Of a stretch of DNA of 5,348 nucleotides, positions 1 to 5,348 are shown piece by piece (the first letter of the stretch is position 1; each line of letters starts with the position of its first letter). The translations under genes were made by a program, and so were the position numbers. The notes beneath the pieces were generated by a model. It worked only from the letters and a program-made list of their open reading frames with translations, did not search any database and was not told the DNA's origin. Source of the stretch: Bacilli bacterium (GTDB lineage: Bacteria; Bacillota_I; Bacilli_A; RFN20; CAG-826). Location: the NCBI GenBank assembly GCA_017617775.1, contig JAFZVO010000126.1, forward strand, positions 1-5,348, in the 5' to 3' direction.

Positions 1-134
1 CCCATGCAGAGTCCACCTAAAACAGGATTCTTTTCAAGAATCAATGGTTCAAAACCCTGTTGAATCGCGGAGATTCCAGCGGCTAAACCAGAGATCCCTC
101 CACCGACGATGATGATTTTCTTTTTCCTACTCAT
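1..134 (-). CDS. FAD-dependent oxidoreductase, phytoene-desaturase-like (N-terminus only)
   Basis: Only the first 44 codons and two bases of the next are present; the gene runs off the low-coordinate edge. After a short basic start (MSRKKK), residues 7-16 form a beta strand and a GxGxxG dinucleotide-binding loop (VGGGISG). An acidic residue ending the second strand follows (E34, in LILEK), as expected for binding the ribose of FAD. The tail, GGLCMG at residues 40-45, resembles the GG(x)C/R segment after the Rossmann motif in NAD(P)/FAD-dependent oxidoreductases of the phytoene desaturase/amine oxidase superfamily. Substrate and reaction cannot be told from this fragment; a carotenoid or lipid substrate is a guess. 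ATG at 134 is the only sensible start, since no other start codon lies in frame close upstream. No Shine-Dalgarno sequence precedes it. A promoter match ends only 9 bases before the start codon, so the mRNA may be leaderless. It lies 61 bp downstream of the glycosyltransferase gene on the same strand. Confidence 0.85.
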   Translation of the reverse strand, partial: MSRKKKIIIVGGGISGLAAGISAIQQGFEPLILEKNPVLGGLCM

Positions 135-143
135 AGTAAAAAC

Positions 144-166
144 ATAATAAAACTGAAGTTTATTAT
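144..166 (-). repeat. AT-rich imperfect inverted repeat between glycosyltransferase and oxidoreductase genes
   Basis: Plus-strand arms ATAATAAAAC (144-153) and GTTTATTAT (158-166) flank the loop TGAA. They pair over 9 bp with one bulged base. The repeat covers the -10 and spacer of the candidate promoter. On the minus strand it is followed by five T residues (142-138), so it could act as a weak terminator for the glycosyltransferase gene. It could instead be an operator, or mere AT-rich coincidence. The stem has a single G-C pair, so it would be a poor terminator. Confidence 0.35.
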
Positions 167-172
167 TTTCAA
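144..172 (-). promoter_or_regulatory. Candidate sigma-A promoter for the FAD oxidoreductase gene
   Basis: On the minus strand, TTGAAA (172-167) is separated by exactly 17 bp from TATTAT (149-144); each hexamer matches the consensus at 5 of 6 positions. The expected start of transcription, about 7 bases past the -10, is A137, or possibly the A of the start codon at 134. That would give a leader of 0 to 3 nucleotides. The absence of a ribosome binding site fits this. Such matches arise by chance in AT-rich DNA, so the call is moderate. Confidence 0.45.
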
Positions 173-195
173 CCTATTGATATAACAAAGGAAGT

Positions 196-1263
196 TTATT
201 TTCTTTCCATTTTGAGAGATCTGCCTTTGACGGCTTTCCATTTGTTGTAGATGCGTGGATAATACTCTCTCCAGATATTCTTGACGTGCTCTTTGCTGTA
301 GAAATCAGAGATCACACGAGAGCCTTTGGAATAATGCTCATAATATTTCTTATCGCTTGCTAGTTTTTTAACTTGTTCATCAAACTCATCAACATTGCGA
401 CCGATCGCATAGCAATCTTTATCTTTGAATAATATTTCTTCATATAAATCGAGGTCTCTTAATAAGACAGGCTTATAGGAGTTCACAGCCTCTAAAATAG
501 ACATTGGGAATAATTCAGAGAAAGAAGGCATAAATAAGAGGTCTGACAAATTGAAAATGCCGTTCATCTCGCCTCTAGGAATGATGCCGATAAACTTCAC
601 ATTTTCAGGAGGATTGTCCATTATGGCTTTGAGTTCCTTATAGCCATCAGTCATCTTCCCGAAAGAGAAGCCACCCGCCCAGACGAACATCTTATCAGGG
701 TTTCGTTTCGCGGTTTCCACATAGTCCAAAACACCTTTACGAGTCTGGACTTGCCCACATCCCATGACGACGAATGCATCGTGAGGGATACCATATTTAT
801 CTCTCAACGCATTTCTCTCTTCTTCACTGATTTTATAAAACTTCTCATGATCGACGAAATTAGGAATATAAGTGATATTCTCTTTCTTGATGCCTAATTC
901 CTCTAATGGAGGAATAAAAGATGGATTAACCACGACGATTTCATCGGCTTTACGATATGTGCCGATGACATATCGTTTAAAGATCTTAAAGATGAGTTTT
1001 GGCATCTTAATTGATCCATCTAACGTCGAAGGGATGAAATGTACATAGGTGACATTGACATGTCTCTTGGTAAATCTGATGCGGTATTTGGGATTCACCG
1101 TATGCATGTGATAGATATGGAAATCAGATTTTCCACTATTCTCGGCGACTTCAAATTCTTCGCATTCCTTGACCAAAGCCACTTGTTCCATATATGCGGA
1201 ACCGACGCCTTGACCATCGACAGTTGTCGCAGCCGATAACATATTAATACGATATTTCTCCAT
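196..1263 (-). CDS. GT4 family glycosyltransferase, probable diglycosyl-diacylglycerol (glycolipid) synthase
   Basis: This 355-residue protein has the two-domain GT-B layout of retaining GT4 enzymes. The N-terminal half (about 1-135) is the acceptor domain, with GQGVGSAYMEQ at 18-28 and the strand YVHFIP at 73-78. The C-terminal half binds the nucleotide sugar: GQVQTRKG (170-177) carries the Arg-Lys pair expected at the donor phosphates, and E250 and E258 form the E-x7-E motif. From memory it most resembles the Acholeplasma diglucosyl-diacylglycerol synthase and the streptococcal CpoA/LafB group, which add a second hexose to monoglycosyl-diacylglycerol for membrane glycolipids and lipoteichoic acid anchors. 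A basic, aromatic stretch (86-105) and a basic tail (341-355) fit monotopic attachment to the inner leaflet; there is no transmembrane segment or signal peptide. The start is supported by GGAGG (1276-1272), 8 bases from ATG. Base composition is lower in GC than rpoC: 21 of 60 at 481-540 against 30 of 60 at 3721-3780. Sugar donor and acceptor are inferred, and another GT4 role is possible. Confidence 0.88.
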   Translation of the reverse strand: MEKYRINMLSAATTVDGQGVGSAYMEQVALVKECEEFEVAENSGKSDFHIYHMHTVNPKYRIRFTKRHVNVTYVHFIPSTLDGSIKMPKLIFKIFKRYVIGTYRKADEIVVVNPSFIPPLEELGIKKENITYIPNFVDHEKFYKISEEERNALRDKYGIPHDAFVVMGCGQVQTRKGVLDYVETAKRNPDKMFVWAGGFSFGKMTDGYKELKAIMDNPPENVKFIGIIPRGEMNGIFNLSDLLFMPSFSELFPMSILEAVNSYKPVLLRDLDLYEEILFKDKDCYAIGRNVDEFDEQVKKLASDKKYYEHYSKGSRVISDFYSKEHVKNIWREYYPRIYNKWKAVKGRSLKMERK

Positions 1264-1287
1264 ATCGATATCCTCCCTATGTCTTTA

Positions 1288-1317
1288 CTTATAAGATAAT
1301 TATAAGTTAAATGTAAC
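1288..1317 (-). promoter_or_regulatory. Probable promoter region of the glycosyltransferase gene
   Basis: Between the degV terminator and the glycosyltransferase start lie a perfect -10 hexamer TATAAT (1304-1299) and, ten bases on, TATAAG (1293-1288). TATAAG has a moderate -35 partner, GTTACA (1317-1312), at 18 bp. TATAAT has no good -35 because that position falls in the terminator stem. Either would give a 20-30 base leader containing the AGGGAGGA ribosome binding site. The preceding terminator implies that a promoter is needed here, but which hexamer is used cannot be decided by eye. Confidence 0.42.
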
Positions 1318-1343
1318 AAAAAAGCATCACTAGGATGCTCTTT
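1318..1343 (-). terminator. Rho-independent terminator after degV
   Basis: Read on the minus strand, AGCATC (1339-1334), the loop CTAGT and GATGCT (1328-1323) form a perfect 6-bp stem. It extends through a G-U pair and A-U pairs into a run of T residues (1323-1318). It starts about 20 bases past the degV stop codon at 1361, so degV transcription should mostly end before the glycosyltransferase gene. Confidence 0.88.
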
Positions 1344-1360
1344 AGTTTTTATTGATATTT

Positions 1361-2266
1361 TTACTTAGTAGGAATGCCGTCACCTTCGTAACGAGTCACT
1401 TCTTTACCATAGCAGAATCCAGCGATTGTGCCTGGGCCACAAGTGATACCGACGATTGGTCCCATCACGGAGACATAGACAGTCTTGATACCGAGTTCGT
1501 TGATGAATCTCTCTTTGAGGGCTTCCGCTCTTTCAGGCGCATCAGCATGTAAGACGACTGCATAATCCTTTTCATCGGGATGCATGGTCTCTTTGATGCC
1601 GTTGACGATCATATCCATCGAAGCTTTTGTCCCTCTCGCTTTCGCGATGACTAAGTTATTACCGAATTTATCAGAGATAAAGACTGGTTTGACACCGATG
1701 ATATTGCCGAAGAAAGCAGATGCACCGGAGACACGACCCGCGGCCTTTAAATAAGTTAAGGTATCAGTTGTGCAGAAGTAATTATATTTGGATTTGTGAT
1801 TCTCAACCCAGTCCATCACTTCGTCTAAATCCATACCTTCATCTTGTCTTCTCTTCGCATCGACAGCGAGCATACCTTCGATCGCTGACGCACAAGTGGT
1901 TTCCACCGCTTCCATACGTCTCTCTGGGAATTCTTCGAGTAAGATTTCTTTCGCTAAGTTATAGGAGTTGATTGAACCAGTTAATTTGACTGTGCAGCCT
2001 AAGTATAAGATATCAATACCTTTCGCTAAGAATGGACGCGCCATATTGCACACTGTCTCAACAGAGATTTGGGTTGTCTTTAATTTTGCACCCTCTCTCA
2101 TCCAGTTATAGAATTCCGACGCGGAATATTCTTTCCAGTCGATATCGGCTTTCATTTCAACGCCGTCTTTCACCACTCCCATTGGGAAGTATTCAATGCC
2201 GTATTTAGCTCTCACGTCTGTTGGTAAATCAGAACATGAATCTGTAAAAATTTGGAATTTTGCCAT
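1361..2266 (-). CDS. DegV family (FakB-like) fatty-acid-binding protein
   Basis: At 301 residues this is a full-length DegV protein, a family slightly under 300 residues long. Family landmarks occur in order: TDSCSDLP at 8-15; KTTQIS at 63-68 (usually KTSQPS); KLTGSINSY at 94-102 (usually LSGTYQS); the DTLTYLKAAGR segment at 168-178; IGVKPVF at 190-196; HADAPERAE at 240-248; and GPIVGITCGPG at 269-279. Characterised members (FakB of Staphylococcus) hold a fatty acid so that the kinase FakA can phosphorylate its carboxyl group for phospholipid synthesis. The protein is cytosolic, with no signal peptide or membrane segment. One oddity: the C-terminal motif normally reads G-x-H-x-GPG, but here residue 275 is Thr instead of His. 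His contacts the lipid carboxylate in FakB, so ligand or partner may differ. No fakA is visible in the window. ATG at 2266 is preceded by GGAGGA (2280-2275) with 8 bases of spacing. It appears to be a single-gene transcription unit with its own promoter and terminator. Confidence 0.95.
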   Translation of the reverse strand: MAKFQIFTDSCSDLPTDVRAKYGIEYFPMGVVKDGVEMKADIDWKEYSASEFYNWMREGAKLKTTQISVETVCNMARPFLAKGIDILYLGCTVKLTGSINSYNLAKEILLEEFPERRMEAVETTCASAIEGMLAVDAKRRQDEGMDLDEVMDWVENHKSKYNYFCTTDTLTYLKAAGRVSGASAFFGNIIGVKPVFISDKFGNNLVIAKARGTKASMDMIVNGIKETMHPDEKDYAVVLHADAPERAEALKERFINELGIKTVYVSVMGPIVGITCGPGTIAGFCYGKEVTRYEGDGIPTK

Positions 2267-2279
2267 TTAAGTTATCCTC

Positions 2280-2324
2280 CAAACATATTTATATATAACT
2301 TCTACCCTACTTTCAAACATATTT
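2280..2324. repeat. Pair of 11-bp direct repeats flanking the degV promoter
   Basis: The plus-strand sequence CAAACATATTT occurs at 2280-2290 and again, identically, at 2314-2324, 34 bp apart start to start. The upstream copy (relative to degV) overlaps the -35 hexamer. The other covers the edge of the -10, the transcription start area and the first base of the ribosome binding site. The placement suits a pair of operator half-sites, but AT-rich repeats this short can occur by chance. Confidence 0.4.
2288..2316 (-). promoter_or_regulatory. Sigma-A-type promoter of degV
   Basis: On the minus strand, TTGAAA (2316-2311) and TATAAA (2293-2288) each match consensus at 5 of 6 positions with an ideal 17-bp spacer. 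Transcription would begin near 2281-2284, just ahead of the GGAGGA ribosome binding site, giving a leader of only about 15-18 nucleotides. It lies just downstream of the rpoC terminator, as expected for an independent transcription unit. Confidence 0.6.
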
Positions 2325-2334
2325 GTGATAAATG

Positions 2335-2346
2335 TTACACATGTAA
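2335..2346. repeat. Short inverted repeat upstream of the degV promoter
   Basis: TTACA and TGTAA arms flank a two-base centre on the plus strand (TTACA-CA-TGTAA). The site is 18 bp upstream of the degV -35 hexamer, where an activator or repressor dimer could bind. I recognise no specific regulator consensus in it. Confidence 0.25.
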
Positions 2347-2361
2347 AGTTTTGTAAAATAA

Positions 2362-2392
2362 TAAAAGAAAAGAACCCCATTACTGAGGTTCT
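2362..2392 (-). terminator. Rho-independent terminator after rpoC
   Basis: On the minus strand, AGAACCTC (2392-2385), a six-base loop AGTAAT and GGGGTTCT (2378-2371) form an 8-bp stem with one G-U pair. TTTCTTTTAT (2370-2361) follows. The stem begins 17 bases after the rpoC stop codon. It marks the end of the rpoC transcript, presumably that of an rpoBC operon. Confidence 0.87.
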
Positions 2393-2409
2393 AGTCAGTT
2401 TGCTATAAA

Positions 2410-5348
2410 TTATTCAACATCCTCGTGGATTTCTTTAATCGTACGATCGTGTTGTTCAATATAGTTGTCGGAGACTTCTTTCATCTTCTTCTCAACGGAG
2501 AATGAGGAGAGAAGTTCTTTAGATTCGGCATCGTTCATGAGACCACGACCCGCGGGGATGAGGTGACCGACGATGACGTTTTCTTTTAAGCCGTGGAGAG
2601 TATCGACCTTACCCTTGATGGCTGCATCAGTAAGAACACGAGTTGTTTCTTGGAAGGATGCCGCGGAGAGGAAGGAATCAGTCTCTAAGGCTGCTTTAGT
2701 GATACCTAACACGAGTGGTGAGAAGACGGCTGGACGTTTGCCGGCAAGGATTGCCGCGTTGTTCTTCTCAGTGAATGTGTGAAGAGACACTCTCGTGCCG
2801 GAGATCATATCTGTATCACCAGATTCGATGATATAGACTTTGTTAAGCATTTGCTTAACGATGACTTCGATGTGTTTATCGGAAATCGCGATATCTTGTA
2901 AGGAGTAGACCTTTTGGACTTCCTTCAAGATGTAGCGTTGTACTTCTGTGACATCGCTGACTTCGAGCAAGCGTTTTGGAGAGATGGCACCTTCGGTGAT
3001 CTTGCCACCGTTTTTGACCATGTCGCCTTTCTTGACTCTTAATCTCGCGCCGTATGGAGTCATGTATTCTTTGACTTCAAGACCGCTATCGACAGTCACC
3101 AAGTAGCATTCGCCTTTTGGTTCGATATCAGTGACTTTACCAGAGATTTCGGAGATGAGGGCTTCACCTTTTGGATTACGGGCTTCAAATAATTCTTGAA
3201 CACGAGGTAAACCTTGAGTGATATCGCTACCCGCAACACCACCAGTATGGAAAGTTCTCATCGTTAATTGAGTACCTGGTTCACCGATGGATTGAGCCGC
3301 CATAATACCGACCGCTTCGCCGACATCGACGAGTTTACCAGTCGCTAAGTTACGACCATAACAGTGAGCGCAGACGCCATCTTTTGTTTCACAAGTGAAT
3401 AAGGATCTGATGACCACTTCTTTGATACCCGCATCGACGATTCTTTGTGCAGACTCTTCATCGATCATCGTATTGCCTTTGACGAGGACCTCACCAGTAT
3501 TTGGATCGATCACATCATTGAGGGCGAAACGACCGACTAAACGATCATATAATTTAACGATAACCGCATTACGCGCTGTATCTCTGATTTCTCTGACGGC
3601 GTAACCTTGATCAGTACCGCAGTCACTCTCTCTGACGATCACGTCTTGAGAGACGTCGACTAATCTTCTGGTTAAGTAACCAGAGTCAGCAGTCTTAAGG
3701 GCAGTATCCGCACCACCTTTACGAGCACCGTGAGTGGCGATGAAGAATTCAGACACGGACATACCTTCACGGAAACAGTTCTTAACTGGAAGTTCGATAG
3801 TTCCACCAGACGTGTTACCCATGAGGCCTCTCATACCCGCTAATTGAGTAATATTGGAGATATTACCACGAGCGCCGGAATCAGACATCATGTAGATTGG
3901 GTTCTTCGCATCTTTTTGCCATTCATCGATGAGGTTAGTACGAACTTGGTCTAAGACACCGTTCCACACATCGACGATGTGTCTATGACGTTCTTCATCA
4001 GTTAATAAGCCGAGTTCGAACATCTCTTTGATCTCTTCAACTTTCTCGTCGCCCGCTTTTAATAATTCTTTCTTGCCAGAAACGACAGGGACGTCGGTGA
4101 TCGAGACTGTGAATCCAGCGTATGTCGCGTATTGGAAGCCTTGGTCTTTCATCTTGTCTAAGACAGCGGAAGCCTTTGGTAAACCTTTACGATCATAACG
4201 TTGGAAGATTTCGTTAATAATTTTTCCCAAATCTTTCTTCTTGAATGGAGAGAGTAATGGGAGTTTAGCGACATATTCTTTGATATTCGTGCCTTTTGGT
4301 ACGAAGTAGCTCGCGATATTGCCCGCTAAGTTTTCTTCATTACACTTGTTCAAGTATGGGAAGTCACCTGGGAAGATTTGGTTGAAGATAATCTTACCGA
4401 CAGAGGTGATTAAGTAACCATTGCTCATCTCTTCAGTTAAGCCAGCCTTGTGGATGGCGAAGCCTGGGATAGCAATACGGTTATGTAAATGAATTTGTTT
4501 AGTTTGATATGAGAGGATGATCTCATTGATGTGACGGAACACTTTTCCTTCGCTAGCCGCGTATAATTCGAACATTTCGGCATCTTCTTCGTTGCCTTGT
4601 TCACGGAATTTGCGGGCTTTTTCAAGGAATTCTTCCTTGCTCTCTTCCATGGTGAGGTAGTAGTTACCTAAGACCATGTCTTGAGATGGAGTGACGATTG
4701 GCTTGCCGTCTTTAGGCCCTAAGATGTTGTTAGAGGCTAACATCAAATCTAAGGCTTCTTCTTGAGCCGCTTTTGAAAGTGGCACGTGGACCGCCATCTG
4801 GTCACCATCGAAGTCGGCGTTGAATCCAGTACACACTAATGGGTGTAAACGGATTGCACGACCATCGACTAATTTTGGTTGGAAGGCTTGGATACCAAGT
4901 CTATGTAAAGTAGGGGCACGGTTGAGTAAGACTGGGTGTTTGTCGATGATTTGTTCAACGATTTCAAAGACGACATTTTCATATCTATCGATGATCTTGT
5001 CGGCTTGTCTATGAGCCGTCGCCACTTTTCTTCTTAAGAGTTCACAAGCGATGAATGGTCTTAATAATTGAATGGCCATCTCTCTTGGTAAACCACATTC
5101 ATACATCTTTAAGGATGGTCCGACAGCGATAACGGAACGACCGGAATAGTCGACACGTTTACCGAGTAAGTTCTGTCTGAATCGACCTTGTTTACCTTTT
5201 AAGCCAGAGGATAAGCTCTTGAGAGCTCTGCCGCCTGGGCCAGTAACTGGTTTATTTCTTCTGCCGTTATCGATTAAGGCGTCCACCGCTTCTTGAAGCA
5301 TACGTTTCTCGTTCATCAAGATGACAGTTGGAGCGTTCATATCGATAA
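2410..5348 (-). CDS. rpoC: DNA-directed RNA polymerase subunit beta' (N-terminus outside window)
   Basis: About 978 residues of beta' are visible. The frame stays open through the high-coordinate edge, so the ATG at 5340 is internal: the codons before it read Ile-Asp and continue the family sequence. Roughly the first 270-285 residues, including the N-terminal zinc ribbon, are missing. Residue numbers here count from that internal Met. The switch-2 region lies at 48-71 ([10 protein letters not shown]...). The active-site motif NADFDGD lies at 174-180, with Mg2+-binding Asp176, 178 and 180. The bridge helix spans about 525-560 (THGARKG at 536-542). The trigger loop holds M694, R695 and H698 in TMRTFHTGG. 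The structural zinc site is complete, with C574, C650, C657 and C660. There is no large trigger-loop insertion, as is usual for Firmicutes. Residues 231-265 contain a charged stretch about 25 residues longer than the Bacillus subtilis sequence as I recall it. The gene ends in TAA followed by a terminator; ribosomal gene rpsL, a common downstream neighbour, is absent. Confidence 0.98.
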   Translation of the reverse strand, partial: IDMNAPTVILMNEKRMLQEAVDALIDNGRRNKPVTGPGGRALKSLSSGLKGKQGRFRQNLLGKRVDYSGRSVIAVGPSLKMYECGLPREMAIQLLRPFIACELLRRKVATAHRQADKIIDRYENVVFEIVEQIIDKHPVLLNRAPTLHRLGIQAFQPKLVDGRAIRLHPLVCTGFNADFDGDQMAVHVPLSKAAQEEALDLMLASNNILGPKDGKPIVTPSQDMVLGNYYLTMEESKEEFLEKARKFREQGNEEDAEMFELYAASEGKVFRHINEIILSYQTKQIHLHNRIAIPGFAIHKAGLTEEMSNGYLITSVGKIIFNQIFPGDFPYLNKCNEENLAGNIASYFVPKGTNIKEYVAKLPLLSPFKKKDLGKIINEIFQRYDRKGLPKASAVLDKMKDQGFQYATYAGFTVSITDVPVVSGKKELLKAGDEKVEEIKEMFELGLLTDEERHRHIVDVWNGVLDQVRTNLIDEWQKDAKNPIYMMSDSGARGNISNITQLAGMRGLMGNTSGGTIELPVKNCFREGMSVSEFFIATHGARKGGADTALKTADSGYLTRRLVDVSQDVIVRESDCGTDQGYAVREIRDTARNAVIVKLYDRLVGRFALNDVIDPNTGEVLVKGNTMIDEESAQRIVDAGIKEVVIRSLFTCETKDGVCAHCYGRNLATGKLVDVGEAVGIMAAQSIGEPGTQLTMRTFHTGGVAGSDITQGLPRVQELFEARNPKGEALISEISGKVTDIEPKGECYLVTVDSGLEVKEYMTPYGARLRVKKGDMVKNGGKITEGAISPKRLLEVSDVTEVQRYILKEVQKVYSLQDIAISDKHIEVIVKQMLNKVYIIESGDTDMISGTRVSLHTFTEKNNAAILAGKRPAVFSPLVLGITKAALETDSFLSAASFQETTRVLTDAAIKGKVDTLHGLKENVIVGHLIPAGRGLMNDAESKELLSSFSVEKKMKEVSDNYIEQHDRTIKEIHEDVE

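Noticed and set aside
1039..1239. Plus-strand open frame of 66 codons
   Set aside because: It lies wholly inside the glycosyltransferase gene on the opposite strand, has no ribosome binding site and encodes no recognisable motif. The frame is explained by the codon pattern of the real gene.
1261..1271. Palindrome ATATCGATAT over the glycosyltransferase start, with CATATCGATA also at 5338-5347
   Set aside because: One copy is inside rpoC coding sequence and the other is formed by the start codon and ribosome-binding-site spacer. Ten matching bases at two sites is likely coincidence.
1095..1319. Minus-strand frame of 74 codons overlapping the glycosyltransferase start
   Set aside because: It would start inside the degV terminator, has no ribosome binding site and runs out of frame into a gene with clear GT4 motifs.
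1720..1971. Plus-strand open frame of 83 codons
   Set aside because: It is antisense to the conserved DegV core and shows no start signal or family likeness.
4437..4625. Minus-strand frame of 62 codons inside rpoC
   Set aside because: It is an out-of-frame reading of rpoC, whose own frame is continuous and conserved there.
5338..5340. ATG at 5340 as the start of a complete gene
   Set aside because: The frame continues upstream to the window edge, and the protein begins in the middle of the beta' domain ahead of the NEKRML motif, so this Met is internal.
2410..5348. Alternative genetic code (UGA as Trp), as in Mollicutes
   Set aside because: Trp codons checked are UGG, and no in-frame TGA appears in the four coding frames.

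Overview
The window holds four protein genes, all on the minus strand. Read in transcription order, from high to low coordinates, they are: the 3' four-fifths of rpoC (RNA polymerase beta'), a complete DegV/FakB-type fatty-acid-binding protein gene, a complete GT4 glycosyltransferase gene that resembles glycolipid (diglycosyl-diacylglycerol) synthases, and the first 44 codons of an FAD-dependent oxidoreductase. No stretch over 300 bases lacks a gene. I see no RNA gene, mobile element, CRISPR array or phage gene.

The source is probably a low-to-moderate GC Firmicute close to Erysipelotrichia, Bacilli or Mollicutes. The beta' sequence is of the Gram-positive type and lacks the large trigger-loop insertion of proteobacteria. 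Ribosome binding sites are strong GGAGG types, intergenic DNA is very AT-rich, and the glycosyltransferase belongs to a lineage known from Acholeplasma and streptococci. Trp codons are UGG and all three visible stops are TAA, so nothing indicates the UGA=Trp code of many Mollicutes. This placement comes from memory of family sequences and is an inference.

Layout: rpoC ends at 2410 and is closed by a rho-independent terminator (2362-2392). The degV gene follows behind its own sigma-A-like promoter (2288-2316) and ends in a second strong terminator (1318-1343). The glycosyltransferase gene has an AT-rich promoter region just past that terminator. After it, a 61-bp gap holds an AT-only imperfect inverted repeat overlapping a good promoter match. 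That promoter would produce an almost leaderless mRNA for the oxidoreductase gene, which has no visible Shine-Dalgarno sequence.

The genes therefore look like separate transcription units rather than one operon. A loose theme can be inferred for the three genes after rpoC: fatty-acid handling (DegV/FakB), membrane glycolipid synthesis (the glycosyltransferase) and a possible desaturase-type flavoprotein. Overall the window is ordinary chromosome. I found no convincing undescribed system; the points below are modest leads.
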